From Falsiroseomonas tokyonensis (GTDB lineage: Bacteria; Pseudomonadota; Alphaproteobacteria; Acetobacterales; Acetobacteraceae): a stretch of 64,000 nt of DNA. A model generated the notes under the pieces. The model made no database searches, had not been told where the DNA came from, and saw only the letters and a list, made by a program, of their open reading frames with translations. Positions within the stretch are counted from its first letter, which is position 1. Each line of letters begins with the position of its first letter. The position numbers were made by a program, and so were the translations under genes. Positions 44,157 through 52,443 of the stretch are shown piece after piece. The stretch spans positions 62,001 through 126,000 of the forward strand of contig NZ_JAFNJS010000010.1 in NCBI RefSeq assembly GCF_019024325.1, read 5' to 3'.

Positions 44157-45397
44157 TGGACGGGCACATGGCGCCGCCGCTGAATCTGGACGCGATCCGC
44201 GCGGATTTCCCCATCCTGTCGGAGAAGGTGCGCGGCAAGGCCTTCACCTTCCTCGACAGCGGCGCCTCCGCCCAGAAGCCGCGGCAGGTGATCGGCGCCA
44301 TGGTGCGGATGATGGAGACGGCCTATGCCAATGTCCATCGCGGCGCCTACCACATGAGCGAGCAGGCGACCGAGGCCTATGAGGCCGCCCGCGGCGCCGT
44401 GGCGCGTTTCCTGAATGCTGGTGATACCCGGGAAATCGTCTTCACCGGCAGCAGCACGAACGCCATCAACCTGGTGGCGCACAGCTATGGGCGCGGCGTG
44501 ATGAAGCCGGGGCAGGCGGTGGTGATTTCCGAGATGGAGCACCACGCGAATATCGTGCCCTGGCAGATGGCGCGCGACGCCGTGGGCATCGAGCTGCGCG
44601 TGTGCCGGATCACGGACAGCGGCGAGCTGGACCTGGATGACCTCGCCGCCAAGCTGGCGGACGGCAAGGTCGGGTTGGTGGCGGTCACGCACATGTCCAA
44701 CGTCCTCGGCACCGTCACGCCTGCCGCGCAGATCGCGCGCATGGCGCATGAGGCCGGCGCGAAGGTGCTGTTCGATGGCAGCCAGGCGGCGGTGCATCGG
44801 CGCGTCGATGTGCGCGAGATCGACGCGGATTTCTATGTCTTCACCGGGCACAAGCTGTACGGGCCGACCGGCATCGGCGTGCTCTACGCCAAGGGCGCGC
44901 TGCAGGAGGTGATGCCGCCCTTCCTCGGCGGCGGCGACATGATCGCCGAAGTCTCCTTCGAACGCTCCGTCTGGGCGCCCTATCCGGCGAAGTTCGAGGC
45001 CGGCACGCCGCCGATCATCGAAGCGATCGGCCTGCACGCCGCGATCGACTATGTCGAGGCCATCGGCATGCCGGCGATCGAGGCGCATGAGCGTGCGCTG
45101 GTCGATCGCGCCATGGCCCGCCTGCCCCAGATCGAGGGCGTGACCCTGCTCGGCCGCGCGCAGGATCGTGGCGGCGTCTTCGCCTTCGCGATCGACACAG
45201 CCCATGCGCATGACGTGGCGACGCTGCTGGATCGCGCCGGCATCGCCGTGCGCTCCGGCCGCCATTGCGCCGAGCCGCTGCATCAGCGCTTCAACGTCGA
45301 GAGCACCTGCCGTGCCTCCTTCGGCCTCTACACCACGCCGGCGGAGGTCGATCTGCTGGCCGATGCGCTGGGCCAGGCGCGGGAGTTCTTCCGATGA
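44156..45397 (+). CDS. sufS: Cysteine desulfurase SufS
   Basis: PLP-dependent group II desulfurase of 413 residues that delivers persulfide sulfur. PLP-Lys lies in FTGHKLYGPTGIG (~residue 230) and the persulfide-forming Cys in VRSGRHCAEPLHQ (~residue 370). The ATG overlaps the sufD stop (TGATG); a second in-frame ATG four codons later is also possible. It is followed by sufU with an ATGA overlap, implying that SufU is its sulfur acceptor. Confidence 0.97.
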   Translation: MDGHMAPPLNLDAIRADFPILSEKVRGKAFTFLDSGASAQKPRQVIGAMVRMMETAYANVHRGAYHMSEQATEAYEAARGAVARFLNAGDTREIVFTGSSTNAINLVAHSYGRGVMKPGQAVVISEMEHHANIVPWQMARDAVGIELRVCRITDSGELDLDDLAAKLADGKVGLVAVTHMSNVLGTVTPAAQIARMAHEAGAKVLFDGSQAAVHRRVDVREIDADFYVFTGHKLYGPTGIGVLYAKGALQEVMPPFLGGGDMIAEVSFERSVWAPYPAKFEAGTPPIIEAIGLHAAIDYVEAIGMPAIEAHERALVDRAMARLPQIEGVTLLGRAQDRGGVFAFAIDTAHAHDVATLLDRAGIAVRSGRHCAEPLHQRFNVESTCRASFGLYTTPAEVDLLADALGQAREFFR

Positions 45398-45873
45398 GCG
45401 GCGGCCTGTTCGACGATCTGCGCGACCTGTACCAGGAGGTCATCCTGGACCACGGCCGCAAGCCGCGGAACTTCAAGCGGCTGGAGGACGCCAACCGCAC
45501 GGCGCGCGGCGACAACCCCATGTGCGGCGACCGCATGGAATTGTTCGTCAGGCTGGCCGAGGATGGCCATATCGAGGAGGCCGCCTTCCAGGGCCGCGGC
45601 TGCGCCATCTCCATGGCCAGCGCCTCGCTGATGACGGACACGATCAAGGGCAAGACGCAGGACCAGGCGCGCAAGATGGGCGAGAATTTCCGCGCCCTGG
45701 CCATGACGGGCGTCTGCCCCGACTGCGGCGGCGACATCGCGGAGGACATGGAGCGCCTGGCGCCGCTCTCCGGCGTGCATGACTTCCCGAGCCGCGTGAA
45801 ATGCGCGACGCTGGCCTGGCACACGCTGAACGCGGCGCTGGATGGCGGCGCGAAGGAGGCGAGCAGTGAGTGA
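45394..45873 (+). CDS. sufU: SufU-like Fe-S assembly/sulfur-transfer protein
   Basis: 159-residue NifU-N/IscU-fold protein of the SufU class. The metal-site cysteines are in DNPMCGDRMEL, GRGCAISMAS and RVKCATLAW, and it has the insertion between the second and third Cys that marks SufU. It accepts sulfur from SufS via a zinc-bound Cys exchange in characterised homologues. An additional VCPDCGG pair lies in the insertion. It overlaps sufS at its start and the sufT GTG at its end (8 bp). Confidence 0.93.
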   Translation: MSGGLFDDLRDLYQEVILDHGRKPRNFKRLEDANRTARGDNPMCGDRMELFVRLAEDGHIEEAAFQGRGCAISMASASLMTDTIKGKTQDQARKMGENFRALAMTGVCPDCGGDIAEDMERLAPLSGVHDFPSRVKCATLAWHTLNAALDGGAKEASSE

Positions 45874-46237
45874 GACCCCGAATGCGCCGGTGCATGGCAG
45901 TTGGACGCCCGAGGGTGGCACGGAGCCGCCGGTGCGGGTGAACGAGGATGCCGTGATTTCCGTCCTCAAGACGGTCTTCGACCCCGAGATCCCCGTCGAT
46001 ATCTACGAACTCGGCCTGATCTATGCGGTCGAGATCGGCGATGATGGGCACGTCAAGGTGGAGATGACGCTCACCACCCCCTCCTGCCCCTCGGCACAGG
46101 AACTGCCGGTGCAGGCGGAGGAGGCGGTGCGGGCCGTGCCGGGCGTGACGGATGTGACGGTCGAGGTTGTCTGGGATCCGCCCTGGGACCAGAGCCGGAT
46201 GAGCGAAGACGCGCGCCTCGCGCTGAACATGTATTGA
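45866..46237 (+). CDS. sufT: SUF accessory protein SufT (DUF59/MIP18 family)
   Basis: 123-residue MIP18/DUF59 protein assisting Fe-S maturation. Characteristic segments are LKTVFDPEIPVDIYELGLIY, MTLTTPSCPSAQELP with the conserved Cys, and VEVVWDPPWDQSRMSEDARLAL. The GTG start chosen overlaps sufU by 8 bp and gives the usual N-terminus; an upstream ATG in frame lies deeper within sufU and is less likely. Confidence 0.93.
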   Translation: MSETPNAPVHGSWTPEGGTEPPVRVNEDAVISVLKTVFDPEIPVDIYELGLIYAVEIGDDGHVKVEMTLTTPSCPSAQELPVQAEEAVRAVPGVTDVTVEVVWDPPWDQSRMSEDARLALNMY

Positions 46238-46250
46238 GGGAGGCCATGCG

Positions 46251-46616
46251 ATGAGCACAACCACCCAAGCCCGCCCACGCCGCGCCCTGCCGCCGCTGAT
46301 GGGGCTGTCCGATGCCGCCGCGGAGCGGCTGCGCGGGCTCTACGCCACCGGCGAGGCCGGCAAGACCTTGCGCATTGCGGTGAAGACCAAGGGCTGCTCC
46401 GGCATGGCCTATGACCTGTCCTGGGTCGACGGGCCGGGGTCGGGGGATGAGGTGGTGACCGACAAGGGCGTCACCGTGGTGGTCGACCGCAAGGCGACGC
46501 TGTTCCTGATCGGCACGGTGATGGATTACGAGGTGAAGGCCATGTCCGCCGGCTTCACCTTCACCAATCCGAACGAGAAGGGCCGCTGCGGCTGCGGCGA
46601 GAGTTTCCACGTCTGA
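46251..46616 (+). CDS. sufA: A-type Fe-S carrier (SufA/IscA family)
   Basis: 121-residue HesB/IscA-family carrier with the three cluster cysteines C49 (KGCSGMAY), C113 and C115 (GRCGCGESF). It ends the suf operon, starting 13 bp after sufT behind a GGGAGG site. It would transfer clusters from SufBCD to apoproteins. Confidence 0.95.
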   Translation: MSTTTQARPRRALPPLMGLSDAAAERLRGLYATGEAGKTLRIAVKTKGCSGMAYDLSWVDGPGSGDEVVTDKGVTVVVDRKATLFLIGTVMDYEVKAMSAGFTFTNPNEKGRCGCGESFHV

Positions 46617-46743
46617 CGGGCTGACCGCCCTCCCGGCCGGCTGACTCGACAGAAGTTCTTGCAAGCCGGGTTTGCGCCAAGGATGCTCGGGCCCAGCGGC
46701 GACGCAACGGATCGTCGCCGCAAAAGCTGCCGAGGAACCTGCC

Positions 46744-47754
46744 ATGAAAGCTTCGCTCCAGAGAGTCGCGCCGGCCGCCTGCGCCTTCATGGCGCTGCTG
46801 GGAACGGCCTTGGCCGTCAGCCCGCAGGCCCGTGCCGAGCCACCCTCCGCCGAGGCCATCATCGAGGCCTTCGAAGGCGTGCTCGGCCCGATCCGCACCA
46901 GCCGCCCGAGCCACGCCAAGGGCACCTGCGCCGCCGGCCATTTCGTCGCGACGCCCGAGGGGGCCCGCTTTTCCGTGGCGCCCGTCTTCAACGGGCAGCG
47001 CGTGCCGACGATCATCCGCTTCGGCGTCGGGGTCGGCAATCCGGCCGGGCCCGATACCGGCCGGACGACGCGCAGCCTGTCCATCCGCTTCGAGACGCAG
47101 GCTGGCGACATCTGGGACATGGCGAATATCTCCGCCCCCATCTTCGGCGCGCCGACGCCGGAGGCGATGGTGGCCGGACTTGTGGCCCGGCGTCCGGACC
47201 CGGCGACCGGCCAGCCCGACCCACAGAAGGTCGCGGCCTTCCTGGCGGCCAATCCGGCCACCACGCTCCAGGCGCGCTGGCTCGCTGCCACCCTGCCGCC
47301 GGCGAGCTGGGCCACCACGCCCTATTGGGGCGTGAATGCCTTCCGCTTTCGCGGCGCCGATGGCGAGGTGCGGCATGTCCGCTGGGTCTTCGAGCCGCGC
47401 GCCGGCGTCCAGCGGCTGACCGAGGAGGAGATGCGCACCCGTCCCGCCAACTTCCTGGCCGACGAGCTGCGCGGACGGGTCGCGGCCGCGCCGGTGGAAT
47501 TCGATATGGTGCTGCAATTCGCGGGCCCCGGCGACGACCTGGTCAACCCAACCATCGCCTGGCCGGATGACCGGCCACGCGCGGTGGTCGGGCGGCTGAC
47601 GGTCACGGAGGTCGCCCCCGGCCCGGGCGGCGCCTGCGACCCGATCAGCTTCCTGACGCTCGACCTCGCGCCCGGCGTCGAATACAGCGACGACCCGACC
47701 CTGCACGCGCGCACCGGCACCTACGCCGTGTCGCTGTCCCGACGCCTGCAATAG
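46744..47754 (+). CDS. Periplasmic catalase-related peroxidase (SrpA-like)
   Basis: 336-residue mini-catalase. A signal peptide (residues ~1-31, ending ARAE) exports it. Heme-pocket marks are RPSHAKGTCAAGHF with the distal His (~residue 57), TIIRFGVGVGNPAG, and a C-terminal DDPTLHARTGTYAVSLSRR segment with the candidate proximal Tyr. Such small catalase-fold proteins often act as organic peroxidases. It follows the suf operon by ~125 bp. Two tandem copies of CAATAGCAGGG at 47749-47770 span its stop codon. Confidence 0.87.
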   Translation: MKASLQRVAPAACAFMALLGTALAVSPQARAEPPSAEAIIEAFEGVLGPIRTSRPSHAKGTCAAGHFVATPEGARFSVAPVFNGQRVPTIIRFGVGVGNPAGPDTGRTTRSLSIRFETQAGDIWDMANISAPIFGAPTPEAMVAGLVARRPDPATGQPDPQKVAAFLAANPATTLQARWLAATLPPASWATTPYWGVNAFRFRGADGEVRHVRWVFEPRAGVQRLTEEEMRTRPANFLADELRGRVAAAPVEFDMVLQFAGPGDDLVNPTIAWPDDRPRAVVGRLTVTEVAPGPGGACDPISFLTLDLAPGVEYSDDPTLHARTGTYAVSLSRRLQ

Positions 47755-47776
47755 CAGGGCAATAGCAGGGCCGGCT

Positions 47777-47799
47777 GCGGGCCAGCCAGGCTGGCCCGC
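47777..47799. terminator. Hairpin between convergent genes
   Basis: GCGGGCCAGC and GCTGGCCCGC form a perfect 10-bp stem with a CAG loop in the 56-bp gap between the catalase-like gene and a Bug receptor. It can serve both strands; no U-run longer than two bases follows. Confidence 0.6.
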
Positions 47800-47810
47800 T
47801 TCGGTGCCTG

Positions 47811-48773
47811 TCAGTTCAGCGTCAGCCCGCGCAGCAGCCCGGCCTTCTGCTCCACATCCTGCTGCACCCGGCGGCTGAAGTCGGCCTGGTTCAGGAAGAA
47901 GTTGGTGGGCTGGCTGCCGGTGCGCGCGGCGGCGCGGTAGCTGTCGCTGGCCGCCGCCGTGGCGCAGGCGGCCTCGATACGGGCGACGCGGTCGGCCGGC
48001 GTGGCGGCCGGCGCGAACAAGCCGCCGAAGCTGGCCGGCAGCACCTCGAACCCCTGCTCCACCGCGGTCGGCGCGTCCGGGAAATCCGGGTGGCGCTGGC
48101 TGTCGAACACCGCCAGCACGCGCAGGTCATTCCGCCCCGCCGCCGAGCCCAGGACGATGGAGCCGACATCGATGCGCCCGGACAGCACTTCCGTCATCAC
48201 CGCCGCATCGGCGCGATAGGGCACGTGCTCCACCTGCACATTCGCCGCCTGCGCCCATTGCACCATGGCGAGGTGCGGGATGGAGGTGACGCCCAGCGTG
48301 CCATAGGTCACCTGGCTCGGCCGCGCGCGTGCCGCCGCCTGCAGGTCGGACAGCGTGCGGAAGGGGCTGTCCGGCTTGACCACCAGCGCCATGGAATTGT
48401 TGAACACCTGGCAGATCGGCCGGAAGGAATTGGCCTGCAGCCCGGAGGTCGGCTGGATCACCGGCAGGACGGAGGCGACCAGCGCGGGCACGAAGAGCAG
48501 CGTATAGCCATCCGGCGCCGATCGCGCGACGGAGGCCGAGCCCACCGCGCCGGCCGCTCCGTCGCGGTTGATGACGACGACGGTCTGGCCCAGCTGCGGC
48601 GTCATCGCTGCGGCGAGGGACCGCACCAGCAGGTCGATCGCATTGCCCGGCGGATAGGGCAGCACGACCTGCACGGGCCGCGTCGGAAACGCCTCCTGCG
48701 CCTGGGCGGTGGGCACGGCGAGCGCAAGCGCGGCGGTAGCGGCCACCACGGCGCGGCGGATGATCATGGACAT
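47811..48773 (-). CDS. Bug-type substrate-binding protein (third copy)
   Basis: 320-residue TctC/Bug receptor with a Sec-type signal (MIIRRAVVAATAALALA... AQAQ, cleavage ~26). Motifs include VVLPYPPGNAIDLLVR, VINRDGAAGAVGSAS and EHVPYRADAAV; the usual GAGG is GAAGA here. It is the last gene of the minus-strand operon with an intradiol dioxygenase, another Bug receptor, a deacetylase and an FAH hydrolase. Confidence 0.92.
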   Translation of the reverse strand: MSMIIRRAVVAATAALALAVPTAQAQEAFPTRPVQVVLPYPPGNAIDLLVRSLAAAMTPQLGQTVVVINRDGAAGAVGSASVARSAPDGYTLLFVPALVASVLPVIQPTSGLQANSFRPICQVFNNSMALVVKPDSPFRTLSDLQAAARARPSQVTYGTLGVTSIPHLAMVQWAQAANVQVEHVPYRADAAVMTEVLSGRIDVGSIVLGSAAGRNDLRVLAVFDSQRHPDFPDAPTAVEQGFEVLPASFGGLFAPAATPADRVARIEAACATAAASDSYRAAARTGSQPTNFFLNQADFSRRVQQDVEQKAGLLRGLTLN

Positions 48774-48819
48774 TGCCTCCCTGGGTCGTGTTCTTGGACG
48801 TCTTGGTACAAGACGGCGA

Positions 48820-49761
48820 TCAGCCCGCCGGCATCAGCTTGGAAGGGTCGGAGCCGACGCGGCCCGGCACCAGCTTCGACGGATCGGAGCCGACGCGCCC
48901 GCCCGCCCCATCCGTGTCGCGCGACAGGGTGAAGTCGTAGCGGATGCTCGGCATGCCGGGGACCGGCGCATCCGGCAGGTCGTCGCGCGGCGAGATGACG
49001 AGGGACTGCGAGACGCCGAAGACCGTGTCGCTGTCCACATGCGCGTCGCCGGCGAAATACAGCGCCGTCACCAGCTCCCGGTGCTCGGGCGCCGAGATCA
49101 GCACATGGATATGCGCCGGGCGGTAGCCGTGCCGCGCCTGGCGCTTCACCAGGTCGCCCACCGGCCCATCCATCGGGATGGAATAGCCGAGCGGCTTCAC
49201 CGTGCGGAAATGGAAGCGGCCATTCTCGTCCGTGCGCAGCTGGCCGCGCATGTCCATCACGCTGGGGTCATGCGCCTGCAGGTCGTAGTGGCCCTCCGCA
49301 TTCGTCTGCCAGACATCCATTTGCGCATGCGGCACGCCGCGGCCGGCAGTGTCGGTGACCTGGCCGTAGATCATGATCTCCGGCGCATGGGCGATCGTCA
49401 CCAGGCTGCCGCCGAGCTCGATCTGCGGCGCGCCCTCGCGGAAGAAGGGGCCGAGCAGGCTGGTCTCGGTGCCCGCGGCCTCCCGCCCCTTGGCGTCGTG
49501 CATCACATTCACCAGGCGCGACAGGCCGATGACGTCCGACAGCAGGATGAACTCCTGCCGGTAGGGCGTGCAGGCCTGGCCGACGGCGGTCATGAAGGCG
49601 ATGCCCTTCAGCCATTCGTCCGGCGTCAGGTTCGTCTCCCGCGCGAAGGCGTGCAGGTGGCGCACCGCCGCCTCCATGATCTCGCGTAGCCGCGGATCGG
49701 GCGTGGTGGCCATCTGCTCGATGACGGTATCGGTGATTCCCTTGGCGTCGATGTCCTGCAT
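48820..49761 (-). CDS. Intradiol ring-cleavage dioxygenase (hydroxyquinol/catechol 1,2-type)
   Basis: Fe(III) dioxygenase of 313 residues. It has an N-terminal helical dimerisation domain (~1-95) and a beta-sandwich with ligands Tyr (EGHYDLQ), Tyr (HGYRPAHIH) and the two His of AHIHVL. The N-terminal LTPDEWLKGIAFMTAVGQ and LLGPFFREGAP segments resemble hydroxyquinol 1,2-dioxygenases. The C-terminus carries an odd 12-residue duplication (GRVGSDPSKLVP, then GRVGSDPSKLMP). It sits between two Bug receptors, and a maleylacetate reductase 13 kb away fits a hydroxyquinol route. Confidence 0.88.
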   Translation of the reverse strand: MQDIDAKGITDTVIEQMATTPDPRLREIMEAAVRHLHAFARETNLTPDEWLKGIAFMTAVGQACTPYRQEFILLSDVIGLSRLVNVMHDAKGREAAGTETSLLGPFFREGAPQIELGGSLVTIAHAPEIMIYGQVTDTAGRGVPHAQMDVWQTNAEGHYDLQAHDPSVMDMRGQLRTDENGRFHFRTVKPLGYSIPMDGPVGDLVKRQARHGYRPAHIHVLISAPEHRELVTALYFAGDAHVDSDTVFGVSQSLVISPRDDLPDAPVPGMPSIRYDFTLSRDTDGAGGRVGSDPSKLVPGRVGSDPSKLMPAG

Positions 49762-49828
49762 CGGTCCCTCCTGTCCTCGCAACGTGGGCGGATAGGTTGT
49801 GCTCGCCCGGGTTGCGGAATGATGTCGT

Positions 49829-50806
49829 TCAGCCCGGCTCGATCCGTGCGTCGCGGATGATGTCGCGCCACTTGGCCACCTCGGCCGCGGTGCGCGTCGC
49901 CAGATCCTCCGGCGTGCCGCCCAGCGGTTCCACGCCCTGGTTGCGCAGCGTCTCCAGCGCCTCGGGCTTGCGCAGCCATTCATTGGTCGCGGCGTTGATA
50001 CGGTCGACGATCTCGCGCGGCGCGCCCGCCGGCATGTAGATGGCCCACCAGCCCTCCACGACGAAGTCGCGCAGGCCGAGCTCCTGCATCGTCGCCACAT
50101 CCGGCAGGTTGGAAGTGCGCCGCGCGCCGGTGCTGCCGAGCACGCGCAGCTTGCCCTCCCGCACATGCTGCATCAGCGGCAGGTAGTGGTAGAACATCGC
50201 ATCCACCTGGCCGGAGAGCAGGTCCGTCACCGCCTGGGCGCCGCTGCGATAGGGCACGTGCACGGTCTGCACCCCGGCGCGCAGATCCAGCAGCGCCTGG
50301 GACAGATGCCCGGTGGTGCCATTGCCGGCGGAGGCGAAGGTCAGCGGCCGGCGCTTTGCCAGTTCCAGCAGCCCGGCGAAATCCGCTGCGCCGAGTTCCG
50401 GCCGCACCGCCAGCACGACCGGCGCGGTGACGAAGGGCACCACGGGCGTGAAATCGCGCACCGCATCGGAGCCGGGTTCGCGATAGAGGCTCATATTCAC
50501 GCCATGCGTGCCGCTGGTGCCGAGGATCAGCGTGTAGCCATCCGGCCTTTCCCGCGCGACGGCGGCGGCGGCGATATTCCCGCCGGCGCCGCTGCGATTG
50601 TCCACCACCACGGTCTGGCCCAGCGCCTGGGTCAGGTGGTTGGCGATGGCGCGGCCGAACAGGTCCGTGGTGGTGCCGCCCGCGAAGGGGACCACCAGGC
50701 GCAAAGGCCGCGCCGGCCAGGCCTGCGCCCTTGCAAGCCCGGGCGTGGCGAGGCCGAGCATCGCCCCGGCGGCAAGCTGGCGGCGGCTGATCATGCGGCG
50801 GAGCAT
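49829..50806 (-). CDS. Bug-type substrate-binding protein (fourth copy)
   Basis: 325-residue TctC/Bug receptor with a Tat-like signal (MISRRQLAAGAMLGLATPGLARAQ). Motifs are LVVPFAGGTTTDLFGR, DNRSGAGGNIAAAA and VHVPYRSGAQAV. I chose the upstream ATG (MLRRMISRRQ) because AAGGAAA lies at good spacing before it; the ATG 12 nt downstream makes an ATGA with the deacetylase stop and is an alternative. It precedes the dioxygenase by ~67 bp in the same operon. Confidence 0.92.
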   Translation of the reverse strand: MLRRMISRRQLAAGAMLGLATPGLARAQAWPARPLRLVVPFAGGTTTDLFGRAIANHLTQALGQTVVVDNRSGAGGNIAAAAVARERPDGYTLILGTSGTHGVNMSLYREPGSDAVRDFTPVVPFVTAPVVLAVRPELGAADFAGLLELAKRRPLTFASAGNGTTGHLSQALLDLRAGVQTVHVPYRSGAQAVTDLLSGQVDAMFYHYLPLMQHVREGKLRVLGSTGARRTSNLPDVATMQELGLRDFVVEGWWAIYMPAGAPREIVDRINAATNEWLRKPEALETLRNQGVEPLGGTPEDLATRTAAEVAKWRDIIRDARIEPG

Positions 50807-51477
50807 GTGACGTTTCCTTTGGCCCTGATGGGCGTGACATGGTCTTCGAGTCCCGGCTCCGCCACGCCGCGCCGCATCACCAGGCAGGATGCTGGCAGGT
50901 CCTGCCGGAAACTGGCGCCGGAGTCGGCCAGGCGGTGCAGGAAGCGGTCGAGATGGCGCATGGCGCCGCCGGGCAGGTCGTGCAGTACCAGGAGAGGCCG
51001 CGGCTGGGCGAGGCACTGCGCCAAAGCGATGTCGGGCCAGCCCTCCGGGTCGCGCCAGTCGCCCGGCACGGCGGACCAGAGCACCACCGTATGGCGCTGC
51101 GCGGCCAGGTGGTCGCGCGCCTCGGCGCTCAGCAGATGCGGGCCGAGCCGGCCGCCGCCGCCGACGGGGCGAAACAGCCGGTCCGGATGCGCAAGCCGCC
51201 CGATCAGGCGCTGCGTGGCGCCGATCTCGGCCTCCGCATGGCCGGCATCCTGCCTTTCGCCCAGCGGACCGGAATGGGTGAAGCTGTGATTGCCGATCCA
51301 ATGACCCTCGGCATGGGCGCGTTCCACCAGCGCCAGGCGGGCCGGTTCAACCAGCTTGCTGCCGATGACGAAGAAGGTCGCAGCAATGCCGTGGCGACGC
51401 AGCACTTCCAGCACATGCGGCGTCACCTCGGGTTCGGGCCCGTTGTCGAAGCTCAGCGTGACAACGGGCCCGGCCAT
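50791..51477 (-). CDS. Polysaccharide deacetylase family protein with DNGP motif
   Basis: 228-residue NodB-homology protein. Motif 1 reads LSFDNGPEPEVTP instead of TFDDGP, so the second Asp (a metal ligand in the family) is Asn. Motif 2 (IGNHSFTHSG) is intact, and late motifs are VVLWSAVPGDW and LVLHDLPGG. No signal peptide is present. It starts 4 bp after the FAH-hydrolase stop, and its end overlaps the Bug receptor start, so it is part of the catabolic operon. Small-molecule amidohydrolase activity is as likely as glycan deacetylation. Confidence 0.8.
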   Translation of the reverse strand: MAGPVVTLSFDNGPEPEVTPHVLEVLRRHGIAATFFVIGSKLVEPARLALVERAHAEGHWIGNHSFTHSGPLGERQDAGHAEAEIGATQRLIGRLAHPDRLFRPVGGGGRLGPHLLSAEARDHLAAQRHTVVLWSAVPGDWRDPEGWPDIALAQCLAQPRPLLVLHDLPGGAMRHLDRFLHRLADSGASFRQDLPASCLVMRRGVAEPGLEDHVTPIRAKGNVTCSAA

Positions 51478-51481
51478 GGGG

Positions 51482-52339
51482 TCAGGCCTCGTCCTCGATC
51501 GTGTTGCGCAGCACACCGAGGCTTTCGATCTCCACCTCCACCACATCGCCGGGGGCGAGGAAGCGCGGCGGCTTGCGGGCATAGCCGACGCCGGAGGGCG
51601 TGCCGGTGGCGATCACGTCGCCGGGCTCCAGCGTCATCACCTCGGACAGGATGGCGATCAGCTTCGGCACCTTGAAGATCATGTCGCCGGTGGTGCTGTC
51701 CTGCATCACCTCCCCGTTCAGGCGCGTCATGATCCGCAGGTTGTCGGCACCGGGCGAGACTTCATCCGCGGTGACGATCTCCGGCCCGAAGGCGCCGGTG
51801 CGGTCGAAATTCTTGCCGACGGTCCATTGCGTGGACTTGCGCTGGAAGTCGCGCACGCTGCCCTCGTTGAAGCAGGCATAGCCGGCGATGACGGACAGCG
51901 CATCGGCCTCGCGCACATGCCGCGCGCGGCGGCCGATGACGATGGCGAGCTCCGCCTCCCAGTCCAGCTTCTGGCTGGCGCGCGGGCGCAGCATCGGCTG
52001 GTCGTGCGCGACGAGGGAGGTGGCGCCGCGCATGAAGACGGCCGGGTAGTCGGGGATCGGGTTGCCGCCTTCCTTGGCGTGCAGCGCATAGTTCAGCCCG
52101 ATGCAGATCATCTTGCCCGGCACCGGCACCGGCGGCAGCAGGGTGAGGCCGGCGAGCGGGCGGCGTGGCGCATCCTTGGCGCGCGCGGCGAGGCTGGCGA
52201 GGTAGTCCGCCCCCTTGGCCAGCAGCGCCGGCATATCGGCCGGCACATCGCCGCCCAGCCCGTCCAGCGCCACCACATCGGCGCCAAGGCGCAGGCCGAG
52301 ACGGGGCTTGCCCGCATCCTCGAACGTCAAAAGCCGCAT
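51482..52339 (-). CDS. Fumarylacetoacetate hydrolase (FAH) family protein
   Basis: 285-residue FAH-fold enzyme. The metal-binding acidic residues are in LDWEAELAIVIG (~residues 122-133), with IGLNYALHAKEGG before and IATGTPSGVGYARKPPRFL after. The family cleaves or decarboxylates beta-diketo acids such as acylpyruvates and oxohydroxyhept-enedioate late in aromatic degradation. It is the first gene of the operon with deacetylase, Bug receptors and dioxygenase, opposite a divergent FCD-type GntR regulator. Confidence 0.93.
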   Translation of the reverse strand: MRLLTFEDAGKPRLGLRLGADVVALDGLGGDVPADMPALLAKGADYLASLAARAKDAPRRPLAGLTLLPPVPVPGKMICIGLNYALHAKEGGNPIPDYPAVFMRGATSLVAHDQPMLRPRASQKLDWEAELAIVIGRRARHVREADALSVIAGYACFNEGSVRDFQRKSTQWTVGKNFDRTGAFGPEIVTADEVSPGADNLRIMTRLNGEVMQDSTTGDMIFKVPKLIAILSEVMTLEPGDVIATGTPSGVGYARKPPRFLAPGDVVEVEIESLGVLRNTIEDEA

Positions 52340-52366
52340 GAATCACTTCCTCCGAAGGCTGCAGGT

Positions 52367-52386
52367 TTTCCCGATAAAATGGGAAA
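52367..52386. promoter_or_regulatory. Inverted repeat between catabolic operon and GntR gene
   Basis: TTTCCC and GGGAAA are separated by GATAAAAT, in the AT-rich middle of the 104-bp divergent gap. It is a candidate operator for the adjacent FCD-type GntR regulator; support is symmetry and location only. Confidence 0.4.
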
Positions 52387-52443
52387 GTCAACGTGTTTTA
52401 ACGCTCTTGTCGTGCGCCGCGCCAGGCGCCATCCTGCATCCGA

